Of a stretch of DNA of 64,000 nt, positions 1 to 8,964 are shown in pieces. Origin of the DNA: Planctomycetota bacterium. GTDB lineage: Bacteria; Planctomycetota; B15-G4; JADJEK01. The DNA is taken from assembly GCA_016709145.1 (NCBI GenBank), contig JADJEK010000002.1:1-64000 (forward strand). The letters are read 5' to 3'. How positions within the stretch are numbered: position 1 is the first letter of the stretch; each line of letters begins with the position of its first letter. The notes under the pieces were generated by a model, which was given only the letters and a program-made list of their open reading frames with translations, made no database searches and had not been told where the DNA came from. Made by a program: the position numbers and the translations under genes.

Positions 1-515
1 GGATCATCCAGCCAAGGATTTCGGGAAAAGGGGAAGAAGAAGAAGGAATGGTTGTTTTTTACGTGTTGGCACACAACCCTGGCCGGATGATTTTTCAGAG
101 ATCGGGCGCCGCGGAGGAGGACGAGAGTCGATGTCGGACTCAGGCCGCCGACCGCGCGTTCGAGGGGATGACCTCGGACTTCGGTGTAGCCCCCTAGCGG
201 CCGACGGTCAACGACCGCTCCAAGAAATCTTCAGGTGATTGCATGAAATTTCAACCCGCGACCCCGTCCGACGGCCGGCGGTAACGCGGGACCCACGTCA
301 GCATGGGCTCGACGGCGCCGCCGGGCGCACTGGAGGGGCGGTTCGGAGGCGTCACCGCGAGCGAACGACGCCTGCTCCGTGCGCCTTGGGGCGGAGAGCC
401 GCAGCTGCCGCCGGTCGCCCCGACGTCGATCCTGCAAGAATGAGTGCCGGTCCGGCTTTGCGTCGATTGACAGAACGCGGGTCGACTGCCATCCTGCTCC
501 GCCTTCAAACCCTGG
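1..515. other. Left-edge stretch without a supported gene
   Basis: I see no reading frame with convincing protein character on either strand. The first 60 bases are purine-rich and clearly less GC-rich than the rest, with a run of T at about 54-60. Open frames further in overlap one another on both strands and have arginine/proline-rich shadow composition. The stretch probably carries the promoter of the tRNA gene that follows. It could also hold the end of a gene lying left of the window, which I cannot test. Confidence 0.5.
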
Positions 516-591
516 GGCGGAGTAGCTCAGCGGTTAGAGCAGCGGCTTCATAAGCCGCGTGTCGACGGTTCGATTCCGTCCTCCGCTACCA
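516..591 (+). tRNA. tRNA-Met (anticodon CAT), CCA encoded
   Basis: The cloverleaf folds fully: acceptor stem GGCGGAG with CTCCGCT (a G-T pair at the end), D stem GCTC/GAGC, anticodon stem GCGGC/GCCGC around loop TTCATAA with CAT at 549-551, and T stem GACGG/CCGTC with loop TTCGATT. It ends in A plus encoded CCA. The D and acceptor arms look like elongator methionine tRNA rather than initiator, which lacks a 1-72 pair. A CAT tRNA can also be isoleucine tRNA after lysidine modification; that reading is less likely here but not excluded. Confidence 0.95.
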
Positions 592-604
592 CCCACGACA
601 TCCC

Positions 605-2305
605 ATGCCGGACGCGCGCGGGAATCGGATCGGCGAACGCTCGAAGACCGCGATCCTGCGGATGTTCGGTTGGTTCGGCCGATTGCGAGCCTCGCTCGTC
701 GCGACCGGCGAGCTGGTCCGCGACATCGTCGGGTTGCTCGACTTCCTCGATCTCGCGAACTTGGCCGGCAAGTCGCTGCTGCGCGTCAACGTCAAAGCCA
801 TCACGCTGGCGTTGTTGGTCTCGCTCGGTATCAACCGCATCGCGCGCGCCGTCGTCGATCGCGACGCGCTCAGCGAAGAAGCGGTCAAGAGCTTCACGGT
901 CGCCTACGCCGCGATCGCGGTCGTCGGCGGCATCCTGCTCGTGCTCACGTCCGTGCTGGTGCGCGGCTCGCGCATCGCCGCCGCGCAGGCGTACCACCTG
1001 AACTTGACCGAAGTCCGCAAGCGCAACGAGCTCGGCTTCCTCGTGCGCGGCTTGTGGACCGAGGCCTACCAGGAGGAAGCGCGACTCCTGTTGTCGCTGC
1101 CCGAGCGCCGCCGGCGTGAGCGCATGGTGCGAGCCTTGCTCGACAACGTGCGTGCGCTGCCGTGGTGCGGAGTCGAAGCGTGTCCGGGTTCACCGCGCGG
1201 TGGCGCGACGATGGACGCGCGCACCGCGTCGGCGTTCCGCGCGATCCGCGACGGCGGACTGCACCTGACTCGAGTCGGGTTCGAGTTCGTCGCCGAGAAC
1301 GTGCTCAGCCACCCGATCCCGCCGCACCTGTACTCGATCTGGTCCGGTCTCGATTTCGCTCGGGTGGCCGACTACTTCGACGGCGGCTACTTCGACGTCT
1401 CGGACGATCGGCTGGCTCATCAGATCGCGGCCTCGCCGGTGCTCGCACGCGCAAAGGTCGACGTGCGCCTGCCGTTCGGTGTGCAGCTCCGCTACGGCGT
1501 CGGCGCCGGCATCCGACGGTTGTGGTTCGTGCTCGTGACGCGCGCGTTCGCGATCCAGATCGCGAAGCAGGTCGACGCGCTGAACGCCAGGGCCGCGCGA
1601 TCTCGCGGTGGGACGCCGAGTTCGTATTTCAACGCGCTTCATCTGTTCTGGCCGACGTACGAGTCCGAAGAGGACATCGAACTGCGCTTCTCGACCGACA
1701 TGCTCGTCGCGGTGCGTCAGGCGCGACAGACGCTGGTCCGTCGCGTGTTCGGTCGCGAGCGCGCCGGTGCGTTCCGCGGCGTCGATCGGATGTTCGTGCC
1801 GAACTTCCTCTACGTCTACGAGCTGCGCAAGCGGTGCGACCCCGACTACATCGACCGCTTGGTGCGCTCGAACCTCGACGAGCTCGAGTTCGTGCACTTG
1901 TCGCCCACACGGCTCGAGGCCGAGTTCGACGATCTGACCGCGCGCAAGTCCGCGCTCGACGCGTTCGTCGCCGTGTTGCCGCGCTTGGGCCTCGGGTCCG
2001 ACGGCGAAAGCGCCGAGGCCGTTCGGACGCTGCGGTACGCGTTCCTGACCGATACCGGCTCCGTCCAGCGCGAAGCCCGGGCGGTCGCGGCATCGCAACC
2101 CGGCGCCGTCGACAGGCTCGGGCGCGCGTGCCGCAAGGCGCTCGAAGCGCGGGAGCTCGCGACGCAAACCTTGCGCGAATTGCGCATCCATCACTTGCTC
2201 TGCCGTGAACAGATCTTGAACTATCGCCGCCAGCTCGCGGACCTCCTCGGAGGAGCCGGGAACGACGCGGGAGTGGCACTGGCGTCCAAGGAGACCAGCG
2301 CATGA
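605..2305 (+). CDS. Membrane-anchored protein of unknown function, 566 aa
   Basis: I do not recognise this family. Two hydrophobic segments lie near the N-terminus, at about residues 75-95 and 100-120. They are followed by some 440 residues of charged, mostly helical-looking soluble sequence with many Arg/Glu pairs. No catalytic motif is visible. The next gene starts inside its stop codon (ATGA), so the two are almost certainly translated together. A PaaK-like ligase follows in the same direction. The start is uncertain: ATG 605 lies only 13 nt after the tRNA and has no clear ribosome binding site, and an in-frame ATG at 662 would give a more compact N-terminus. Role is unknown; a membrane pair working with the ligase is only an inference. 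Confidence 0.75.
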   Translation: MPDARGNRIGERSKTAILRMFGWFGRLRASLVATGELVRDIVGLLDFLDLANLAGKSLLRVNVKAITLALLVSLGINRIARAVVDRDALSEEAVKSFTVAYAAIAVVGGILLVLTSVLVRGSRIAAAQAYHLNLTEVRKRNELGFLVRGLWTEAYQEEARLLLSLPERRRRERMVRALLDNVRALPWCGVEACPGSPRGGATMDARTASAFRAIRDGGLHLTRVGFEFVAENVLSHPIPPHLYSIWSGLDFARVADYFDGGYFDVSDDRLAHQIAASPVLARAKVDVRLPFGVQLRYGVGAGIRRLWFVLVTRAFAIQIAKQVDALNARAARSRGGTPSSYFNALHLFWPTYESEEDIELRFSTDMLVAVRQARQTLVRRVFGRERAGAFRGVDRMFVPNFLYVYELRKRCDPDYIDRLVRSNLDELEFVHLSPTRLEAEFDDLTARKSALDAFVAVLPRLGLGSDGESAEAVRTLRYAFLTDTGSVQREARAVAASQPGAVDRLGRACRKALEARELATQTLRELRIHHLLCREQILNYRRQLADLLGGAGNDAGVALASKETSA

Positions 2306-3021
2306 AGAAGTTCCTCTACGGGCTGCTCGGCATCATCGACAACCTGACCGCGATCAAGCAGTCGGTCGCCGATCGCGAGCACACCTTGATCCGGCCGTTC
2401 AACCAAGCCGTGCTCATGTACCCGACCGCTCTGCTCGGTCTGGTCGGCTTCTTCTTGCTGCGCTCGGTCGGGATCGACGAGGGGGCGTTCGGACGGGTCT
2501 ACGTCTGGACGTTGTTCGTCAACCTGCTGGTGCTGTTCTTCGATCTGCGCCCGGCGAAGACCGTGATCATCCTGTTCTCGGTGGTGATCGCCGGCTTCGT
2601 GTTGCACACGTTCGGCAAACTCGCCGACGTGACGCATTTCTTCGGTCGACTCGATCCGCGCATGAACCCGAGCTTCTACTTGCTGGTTTCGATCATCTGG
2701 GCGGTGATCTTCTTCTTCGTCTGGCTCGACCGCCGCTCGTTCGTGATCGTGGTCGAAGCGAACCACGTCGTGATCCACGACAAGTGGATCGGCGAAGCGC
2801 AGGCCTGGCCGACCGAGGCCGTCACGTTCACGAAGGAGATCGGCGACGCGATGGAGCTCGCGCTCGGCTTCGGCACGATCAAGATCTGCAACGCGAACAA
2901 CGGACAGTTGCTGCGCGCCGTCCCGCACGTGTTCCGCGTCAGCTACGTGCTCGACGAGATCAAGCGCGTCACGGCGGAACTGCACGTCGAAGCCGACGTC
3001 GTCGATCGCCCGAAGGCCTGA
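2302..3021 (+). CDS. Four-helix membrane protein of unknown function, 239 aa
   Basis: The start overlaps the upstream stop by 4 bp (ATGA). After a short basic N-terminus, four hydrophobic segments are visible at about residues 33-52, 70-85, 90-110 and 128-150. A C-terminal soluble domain of about 90 residues follows, probably cytoplasmic. I recognise no family motif. Coupling to the previous membrane protein and to the adenylate-forming enzyme 19 nt downstream argues for one functional unit. It is not an ABC or MFS component by appearance. Confidence 0.75.
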   Translation: MKKFLYGLLGIIDNLTAIKQSVADREHTLIRPFNQAVLMYPTALLGLVGFFLLRSVGIDEGAFGRVYVWTLFVNLLVLFFDLRPAKTVIILFSVVIAGFVLHTFGKLADVTHFFGRLDPRMNPSFYLLVSIIWAVIFFFVWLDRRSFVIVVEANHVVIHDKWIGEAQAWPTEAVTFTKEIGDAMELALGFGTIKICNANNGQLLRAVPHVFRVSYVLDEIKRVTAELHVEADVVDRPKA

Positions 3022-3040
3022 ACGAATCACCGAAGGGAGC

Positions 3041-4516
3041 GTGCGGTTGGAACGCTTCGGCTACGCCAGCGTCGAGGACCTGCGCGAGGACCAGGATCGC
3101 CGGCTCGCGCGCTTCGTCCGCGAGCAGATCGAGCCGTACCACCCGCATTACGGCCGCGTGCTGAAGGAAGCCGGCCTCACCGGCCGCATCCGCAGCGTCG
3201 CCGATCTGCGCCACCTGCCGTTCACGAGCAAGGCCGATCTGTTGCCGCGTCCCGGTGAGCCGGAGCGCATCCGCGACTTCGTGCTGCAGCCGACGCGCGA
3301 GCTGTTGCGCAAGCACGCGCCGCTGCGCAAGAAGATCCAGTTGCTCGGCGACTTCCTGCTCGGCGGTGCGGAGCGCGCGCTGCATCGCATCGAGCAGGAG
3401 TACTTGCCGGTATTCCTCACCGCGACCACGGGTCGATCGGCGCGCCCGGTGCCGTTCCTCTACACGCTGCACGACATCGAGATCCTGAAGACGGCGGGGC
3501 GCCGGTTGATCGACGTGCTCGGCATCGCGCACGACGCGAAGACCGTCAACTTGTTCCCGTACGCGCCGCATCTCGCGTTCTGGCAAGTGACGATGGCGGG
3601 ACTCGCGCACGGAGTCATGGTCATCGGCACCGGGGGCGGCCGCGTCTCCAGCACGGAAGCGAACATCCAACTCATCGAACGCCTCGGCGCCGAGTGCGTC
3701 GTCGGTGTGCCGTCGTACGTCTATCACCTGTTGCGCCGCGCGGCGCGCTCGGGCGCACGCTTCGCGAAGCTGAAGCAGGTCGTGCTCGGCGCGGAGAAGA
3801 TCACCGACGGCTTGAAGGACAAGATCCGCGAGACCTGCGTCGAACTCGGCGCGCCCGATGTGCGCGTGTTCGGCACCTTCGGGTTCACCGAAGCGCGCAT
3901 GGCATTCGCGGAGATGCCGACCGAGAAGTCGACCGGATACCACCTCTATCCCGACCTCGGACTGTTCGAGATCGTCGATCCGAAGACCGGCGAAGTGCTG
4001 CCCGACGACGCCGACGGCGAGTTGGTCTACACGCCACTCGATGGGCGCGGCACGTTGGTCATGCGCTTCCGCACCGGCGACCTGGTGAAGGGCGGGATCC
4101 GCTACGAGAACGTGCCGCAATTCGGCGGCATCGTGCCGCGGCTGTCGGCCGAGATCTCGCGCGTGTCGAACGTGCGCGAAGTCAACCTGAAGAAGGTCAA
4201 GGGCACGCTGATCGACCTGAACGAACTCGCGGCCGTGCTGCAAGACGCGCCCCAGGTCGAGGAGTGGCAGGTCGAGATCCGCAAGAAGGACGACGATCCC
4301 TACGAGGTCGACGAACTCGTGCTGTTGTTGTCGCTGAAGAACGGCGCCGCTCTGTCGGCGGAGTTCAAACAGCAGCTCGGCGAACGCATCCAAACCTCGT
4401 GCGAGATCCAGCCCAACGAGATCCGCGTGCTGCCCCTCGACGAGCTGGTGTTGCGACTCGGGCTCGAGACCGAGATGAAAGAGAAGCGCATCGTCGACGC
4501 CCGCCCGAAGAAGTGA
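3041..4516 (+). CDS. Phenylacetate-CoA ligase-like adenylate-forming enzyme, 491 aa
   Basis: The protein has the layout of the PaaK branch of the ANL superfamily, whose members adenylate a carboxylic acid and usually pass it to CoA. The N-terminus has the arrangement seen in PaaK proteins (residues about 1-65, ending LPFTSKADLLP). The nucleotide loop is TATTGRSARP near residue 128. Later motifs are VVGVPSYVYHLLRRA, an FGFTEARMAF segment, and the C-terminal hinge region RTGDLVKGG. The GTG start is chosen because AGGGAG lies 5 nt upstream and it follows the previous stop by 19 nt. It is about 50 residues longer than typical PaaK. The substrate cannot be read from sequence. Its two membrane-protein neighbours do not belong to the phenylacetate pathway, so another acid is likely. 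Confidence 0.8.
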   Translation: MRLERFGYASVEDLREDQDRRLARFVREQIEPYHPHYGRVLKEAGLTGRIRSVADLRHLPFTSKADLLPRPGEPERIRDFVLQPTRELLRKHAPLRKKIQLLGDFLLGGAERALHRIEQEYLPVFLTATTGRSARPVPFLYTLHDIEILKTAGRRLIDVLGIAHDAKTVNLFPYAPHLAFWQVTMAGLAHGVMVIGTGGGRVSSTEANIQLIERLGAECVVGVPSYVYHLLRRAARSGARFAKLKQVVLGAEKITDGLKDKIRETCVELGAPDVRVFGTFGFTEARMAFAEMPTEKSTGYHLYPDLGLFEIVDPKTGEVLPDDADGELVYTPLDGRGTLVMRFRTGDLVKGGIRYENVPQFGGIVPRLSAEISRVSNVREVNLKKVKGTLIDLNELAAVLQDAPQVEEWQVEIRKKDDDPYEVDELVLLLSLKNGAALSAEFKQQLGERIQTSCEIQPNEIRVLPLDELVLRLGLETEMKEKRIVDARPKK

Positions 4517-4611
4517 CGCAGGCGACGAGCTCGAACGCTTCGAGGCGATGGTGGTGTCCCGCGCGGCGCCGAGCCGAACGGCGGAATGCTCGCGCAGCTC
4601 GGGCGCTTCGC

Positions 4612-5061
4612 TCAGAGCAGCTCGTCCTCGGGGAATTGAGCTTCGTACTCCTTCGCGATGCAGCGGTTCATCACGACCAGCATTCCGCGGCGATGCGCGG
4701 CGTATGCGGCGGCGGGATCGCCGACGCCGGGTTGCAGCCACAGCACCCGCGTACCCCGTTCGTGCGCCGTCGTGGCGATCCGATCGAGATCGGCGTCGCG
4801 CTGCAGCACCACGATCAGATCGACGGGTTCGCCGAGGTCGTCGAACGATCCGGACACGGGTTCGCCGAGGATCTCACGCGCGTTGGTGGCGCAGTGGACC
4901 GGGAGCACGCGATAGCCATGGCTCTGCAGCGCACGCCCCACGCGGAACGTCGCAGTGCTCGGATCGGAGTCGATGCCGATCAACGCGATGCTCCGCGAGT
5001 CGCGCAGGATCTCGCGAATGGTCCGATCGGAGGCGAGGAACGAGCGCAGCGGGGGAAGCAC
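4612..5061 (-). CDS. CoA-binding domain protein (YccU-like), about 149 aa
   Basis: The sequence follows the small Rossmann-fold CoA-binding family: SIALIGIDSDPSTATFRVGRALQSHGYRV forms the first beta-alpha-beta unit (quoted here in parts: IALIGIDSDP, then RALQSHGYRV). It is followed by a conserved EILGEPVSGSFDDLGEPVD block and LWLQPGVGDP. Homologues are single-domain proteins of this size and unknown physiological role that bind CoA-like ligands. I place the start at a GTG (5061), where homology-like sequence begins; the ribosome binding site there is weak. The frame stays open far upstream, but that part is arginine-rich shadow sequence opposite the next gene. It converges on the CoA-ligase-like gene, leaving 95 bp without a strong terminator. 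Confidence 0.75.
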   Translation of the reverse strand: MLPPLRSFLASDRTIREILRDSRSIALIGIDSDPSTATFRVGRALQSHGYRVLPVHCATNAREILGEPVSGSFDDLGEPVDLIVVLQRDADLDRIATTAHERGTRVLWLQPGVGDPAAAYAAHRRGMLVVMNRCIAKEYEAQFPEDELL

Positions 5062-5279
5062 GTTTTGCGGCGATCCAAAGTCGTTTGAGGTGCAAGAAGC
5101 ACGAGCAGGACGCGTCCCAGGGTAGCAGCCCGTGGACGAATCCGACGGCGTTCGATCGGCTGCCTGCACGGCCCGACGCACATGGTCTCGGCGTCCCGAC
5201 GCCGATACCCTCGGCCGGCGCGGTTCGCCGGGCGAGGCGTCTGCGAGATGTCGCGAAGTGTTGCTTTCCGGAGGGACCG

Positions 5280-6536
5280 ATGCGGATTCGTGCGGTGCGG
5301 ATTGGCTGGCTCGCCCTTGCGATGGGTTTGGGGCTCGGTGCGTCCGCGTGCGGCGGCGAAGCCGACGTCGCCGTGTTCGATCGAGTGTGGACGCTCGTGC
5401 GCAATCACTTCTACGACCGCGAACTGCACGGCGTGGATTGGGAAGCGATGCGCGAACACTACCGCCCGCGCTACGTCGCCGCGTCCGACGCTCGATCGAG
5501 CCGCGCGGTGTTGCAGGACCTGTTGGCCGAGCTGAAGGCGTCACACACGTCGGTGCTCGAGCGTTCCGTCTACCAGTCGATGATGGCCGAACTGCAGAAC
5601 GAGCCGAAGCCGACGTTCGGGCTGTTGCTCGAAGAGAGTCTGCCGGGGCGGTTGTTCGTGCGATCGATGTTCGAAGGCGGGCCGGCCGCGGTGGCAGGCT
5701 GCGCGATCGGCGATCGCGTCGTCCACGTGAACGGCGTCGATCCGATGTCGAGTCCGCTCGTCGTCGACGCGGGATTCGATCCGGCGCTGCCCGGTCCGCG
5801 TTTGTTCGCGATCCCCGCGAACGCGGTCGGGAGCCGCGTGCGGTTGTCGCTGCAGGCCGATCCGGCCGGCGCGGAGGTCCGAGACGTCGACCTCGTCGGT
5901 GAGGCGATGACGGGCGTCGACGCGACTCGGCGTGGCGTGCGCGTGGAGCAGCGCGGCGGCGTCCGCGTCGGCGTCGTGCACGTCTGGTACTGCCAAGAGG
6001 GCGCGGTCGAGGCGGTTCGCGAGGCACTGACCGGCCCGCTCGCCGAGTGCGACGCGCTCGTGCTCGACTTGCGCGGTCGCGGCGGCATGACCGACGTCGC
6101 GTCCGGATTGCTCGATCTGTTCCGCGGCAAGACCCGTCGCGCGTTCGGTCCGGCGCGCCAAGCGCCGCTGTGGAACAAGCCCGTGATCGCGCTGATCGAC
6201 GGTCGTACGCGGAGCGCCAAAGAGCTGATGGCGTTCCGGCTACGCAAGGCTCGGCTCGCCACGCTCGTCGGCGAACGCACGGAAGGCGCTGTGCTCGGCG
6301 CTGCGTTCCACGCACTGCCCGATGGCGCGTACCTCGAACTCGCGACGGTCGACGTGCCGATCGACGGGGAACGACTCGAAGGCATCGGCGTCGAACCCGA
6401 CGTCGCCGTCGACTTCCCGGTCGCCTACGCGCGCGGCGCCGATCCGATCTTCGAGCACGGCGTGAAGCTCGCGGTCGAACAGGTCAAGGCGCGTCGCGCG
6501 CACAAAGCCCCCGCTGGCGCGAAAGGCCCGCTCTGA
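5280..6536 (+). CDS. S41-type (C-terminal-processing-like) lipoprotein, 418 aa
   Basis: A lipoprotein signal ends in LGASAC (Cys24), so the protein is probably membrane-anchored outside the cytoplasm. Residues 30-100 form the helical N-domain and 112-155 a degenerate PDZ-like segment (GPAAVAGCAIGDRVVHVNG). From about 225 an S41 catalytic fold follows: DALVLDLRGRGG, then SAKELMAF with Ser312 at the nucleophile position. Exactly 25 residues later, where Ser/Lys-dyad members carry lysine (RTFGKG), this protein has Ala337 (RTEGAV). It is therefore either a pseudoprotease or closer to the tricorn-like branch that uses His. GGAGGG 4 nt upstream fixes ATG 5280. Confidence 0.8.
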   Translation: MRIRAVRIGWLALAMGLGLGASACGGEADVAVFDRVWTLVRNHFYDRELHGVDWEAMREHYRPRYVAASDARSSRAVLQDLLAELKASHTSVLERSVYQSMMAELQNEPKPTFGLLLEESLPGRLFVRSMFEGGPAAVAGCAIGDRVVHVNGVDPMSSPLVVDAGFDPALPGPRLFAIPANAVGSRVRLSLQADPAGAEVRDVDLVGEAMTGVDATRRGVRVEQRGGVRVGVVHVWYCQEGAVEAVREALTGPLAECDALVLDLRGRGGMTDVASGLLDLFRGKTRRAFGPARQAPLWNKPVIALIDGRTRSAKELMAFRLRKARLATLVGERTEGAVLGAAFHALPDGAYLELATVDVPIDGERLEGIGVEPDVAVDFPVAYARGADPIFEHGVKLAVEQVKARRAHKAPAGAKGPL

Positions 6537-6575
6537 CGCGAGCCAGCCCGAGGCTCCGGCGCACCGCGACTCGTC

Positions 6576-6604
6576 ACCGGCCGCGGTCGAGAGTGGGGGC
6601 CGGT
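6576..6604. terminator. Weak hairpin between convergent genes
   Basis: ACCGGCC and GGCCGGT form a perfect 7-bp stem with a 15-nt loop. It lies in the 78-bp gap between two converging genes. No T-tract follows, so a factor-independent role is unproven. Confidence 0.25.
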
Positions 6605-6614
6605 CCTCGCGGAC

Positions 6615-8573
6615 TCAACGGGACGTCTTGATCGGCAGCGTCACGGACTCGCTGCGACCCTCGACGACGGTCACCGTCATCTGCGAGAACGACGCGATCG
6701 TGATCGCGGCGAGCGGGTGGTTCGCGAACGGATCGTTCGCGGGCGGAGATGGCACGAGCAGCCAGTCGCCGGGTTCGAGGTTGCGGAACTCGAACGCGCC
6801 GTCGGCATTGCACGTGGTCTCGAACGCGACCTGCGTCTTCGGATTGCGTGCCGTCACACGCGCCGCGTTGCCCGGCGCGCCGCGTTCGTTCACGACGTAG
6901 CCTTTCACGCCGCCGCCGACTTGCAGCGTCAACGTGCCGACGTCGTTCGCGCCCTTCGCGACGTCGACGTCGAGCTTGGACAGCGTCATGCGTTCGGGCG
7001 CTTGCACCTCGATCTGGTAGCGCTTCGGTTCGAGGTCGGCCATCGCGAACGTGCCGTCGGCTGCGGTCTTCGCGCTCGCGTAGTGCGTGTACGAGCCGTA
7101 CAGCAACGCCGCGGCGGGGCCACGCCGATACGTGTTCTCGAGCAGCAGCACGGTCGCGCCGGCGGCAGGTCGCCCATCGATGTCGACGACGGTTCCCCGC
7201 AGAGTGGCGCCGACCTCGAGCACGACCTTCACGCCGTGCACGAAGATGCGCTCGACGTCCAGCGGTTCGCCCCAGGTCGGTCCGAATCCGCTCGCGAACA
7301 CTTGCATGCGGTAGCGGCCTGGAGGCACGTCTTCGAGCGTGAACGATCCATCGCGCGCGGAGAACGACCGCATGCCGCCGCGGACACGGTTGGGATGATC
7401 GCCCTTGCCGAGTTCGTGCAGCATGATCCCGAAGGCCGGTACCGGTGTCTTGCCGTCGGCGGCGTAGACGAAGCCGGTGATGCCCGCGTTTTGCGCCAGT
7501 CGGAACTGCACGGTCATGGAGTCGGCCGCGACGCGATTGCGTTGAGCCGAGGAGTAACCGGCCTTGTCGACGGTGACGCGGTACTCGCCGACCCCGAGTC
7601 CATCGATGCGGAATCGCCCGTCGGCGCGCGTGAGCGCTGAACCGAAGCGGCGGCCGGCCTTCGTGACCTGTACCGCTTGGACGCGTGCGCCTTCGACCGG
7701 CGTACTCGACAAGTCGAGCACGCGACCGGCGATCGAGTGGCCGGGATGCAGCGTGAAATCGATGCGCTTCTCGCTGCGTGGGGCCGAAACGTCGATGTTC
7801 GACGTGATGGCCGCCTCGAACTTCGGTGCGACGACCACCACTTCGTAGACGCCGGGCGCGAGACGCTCGGCGTCGAACACGCCGCGCTCATCGGTCGAGA
7901 TCACTGTCGCGGCGACGCGGTCCTGGGTCGCAGTCGTCGGGAACCCGCGCACCAGATCGAACACGGAGACGCGCGCGCCGGGCAGCCCGCGGCCATGCTC
8001 GTCGCGCACGGTGCCGAGGATCGAGCAGCCGACCACGAACTCGACGGCGGGCAGTTCGACGGTCTCGTCCTGGCGCGAGCGCATCGGCGCGGAGAACGCG
8101 GGCGGGTACTCGGGGTGATCGGCGCGCACGAGGTAGTTGGCACCGGGCTTCAATCCGGTGAAGCCGAACGAGCCGTCTTCGGCGACGGTGATCGGGTCCT
8201 GTGCGCGTTTGGTCGGGCCCGGGCCCAGGGCCGAACCCGCGAGTTGACGCAGGAGCGTCACGCGCGTGCCGCGAGCGGGGATCGCGGCCGGCGTGAGAAC
8301 TCGGCCCGTGATCGCGGTCACCAGGTCGGCCTCGTCGATCTCGTCGAGAGGTTCCGCCACGGCGCCGACCGCCGGTTCGAGTTCGTCCTGCGCCGGCAGT
8401 GGCTCGATCGGATCGTCGACCACGGGGCGCGGCTTCGGACGCGCGGTGCGAGGCTTCGTCGGAACGTCGATCGGTGGAAGCGAGTCGTCGCGCGCCAGCG
8501 TCGTCAACAAGACGGCGGCGCCGGCGAGCAACGTGGCGACGAGCAGAATGGGGGCTAGGCGGGACTTGGGCAT
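6615..8573 (-). CDS. Surface protein with six carboxypeptidase-regulatory-like repeats, 652 aa
   Basis: An N-terminal hydrophobic anchor (residues about 5-27) is followed by a proline/acid-rich stretch and then six repeated beta-sandwich units. Each begins with a G-x-V motif: TGRVLTPAAIPARG, GTVRDEHGRGLPGARV, AGRVLDLSSTPVEGARV, TGFVYAADGKTPVPA, GTVVDIDGRPAAGATV and GYVVNERGAPGNAARV. Each unit ends with a DGxFxxxxLxPGxY-like strand. This is the CarboxypepD_reg/SpaA-like pattern found in extracellular scaffold proteins. No enzyme domain is attached, so a structural or binding role outside the cell is the best inference. It stands alone, convergent with the S41-like gene and divergent from tRNA-Glu. 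Confidence 0.85.
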   Translation of the reverse strand: MPKSRLAPILLVATLLAGAAVLLTTLARDDSLPPIDVPTKPRTARPKPRPVVDDPIEPLPAQDELEPAVGAVAEPLDEIDEADLVTAITGRVLTPAAIPARGTRVTLLRQLAGSALGPGPTKRAQDPITVAEDGSFGFTGLKPGANYLVRADHPEYPPAFSAPMRSRQDETVELPAVEFVVGCSILGTVRDEHGRGLPGARVSVFDLVRGFPTTATQDRVAATVISTDERGVFDAERLAPGVYEVVVVAPKFEAAITSNIDVSAPRSEKRIDFTLHPGHSIAGRVLDLSSTPVEGARVQAVQVTKAGRRFGSALTRADGRFRIDGLGVGEYRVTVDKAGYSSAQRNRVAADSMTVQFRLAQNAGITGFVYAADGKTPVPAFGIMLHELGKGDHPNRVRGGMRSFSARDGSFTLEDVPPGRYRMQVFASGFGPTWGEPLDVERIFVHGVKVVLEVGATLRGTVVDIDGRPAAGATVLLLENTYRRGPAAALLYGSYTHYASAKTAADGTFAMADLEPKRYQIEVQAPERMTLSKLDVDVAKGANDVGTLTLQVGGGVKGYVVNERGAPGNAARVTARNPKTQVAFETTCNADGAFEFRNLEPGDWLLVPSPPANDPFANHPLAAITIASFSQMTVTVVEGRSESVTLPIKTSR

Positions 8574-8603
8574 GATCTCGGGGTCGGGGAACTCCGCCGT
8601 TGG

Positions 8604-8609
8604 AACCTA
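8604..8609 (-). promoter_or_regulatory. Candidate -10 element of the six-repeat protein gene
   Basis: On the minus strand the sequence GGGCTGTTAGGTTCC places a TAGGTT hexamer about 31 nt before the ATG. The same GGGCTG(C/T)TA context occurs upstream of two other genes in the window. No good -35 box is visible. Confidence 0.3.
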
Positions 8610-8806
8610 ACAGCCCGTCGATCGAGTCGCGAGCCTCCGTTCGCCGCTCGAGTGACGAGAGTTGCGGCGAGCGCGACCGCGCATTGGTTGCGTCGGTCCG
8701 ACGCGCATCCGCGTCCGGTCCGTCCACGAATCGAGATCGTGATCGAACCTTGCCGAGTCCCATCTTGATTTCAGTTGGGCGCGGCGCTCGAATGCCGCGC
8801 TCGCTC

Positions 8807-8884
8807 GGCCCCATCGTCTAGCCTGGTCCAGGACGGATGGTTCTCAGCCATCAAACCGGGGTTCAAATCCCCGTGGGGTCACCA
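8807..8884 (+). tRNA. tRNA-Glu (anticodon CTC), CCA encoded
   Basis: Acceptor GGCCCCA pairs with TGGGGTC (one G-T pair). The anticodon stem GATGG/CCATC carries loop TTCTCAG with CTC at 8843-8845. The T arm is CCGGG/CCCGT-like around GTTCAAAT, and A plus CCA is encoded. The TCGTCTAG D-arm is typical of glutamate tRNA. Confidence 0.95.
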
Positions 8885-8964
8885 ATACCACTCGAGGCCG
8901 CGTGCTCCCCACGAGAGCCCGCGGCCTCGCTTCGTCTTCGCGCCGTGCGACGCGAACGACGTCG

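Noticed and set aside
239..553. Small open frames before tRNA-Met
   Set aside because: They overlap one another on both strands, lack ribosome binding sites, and one runs into the tRNA.
516..591. tRNA-Ile (lysidine CAT type)
   Set aside because: Acceptor and D-arm fit methionine elongator better, but wet-lab evidence would be needed for certainty.
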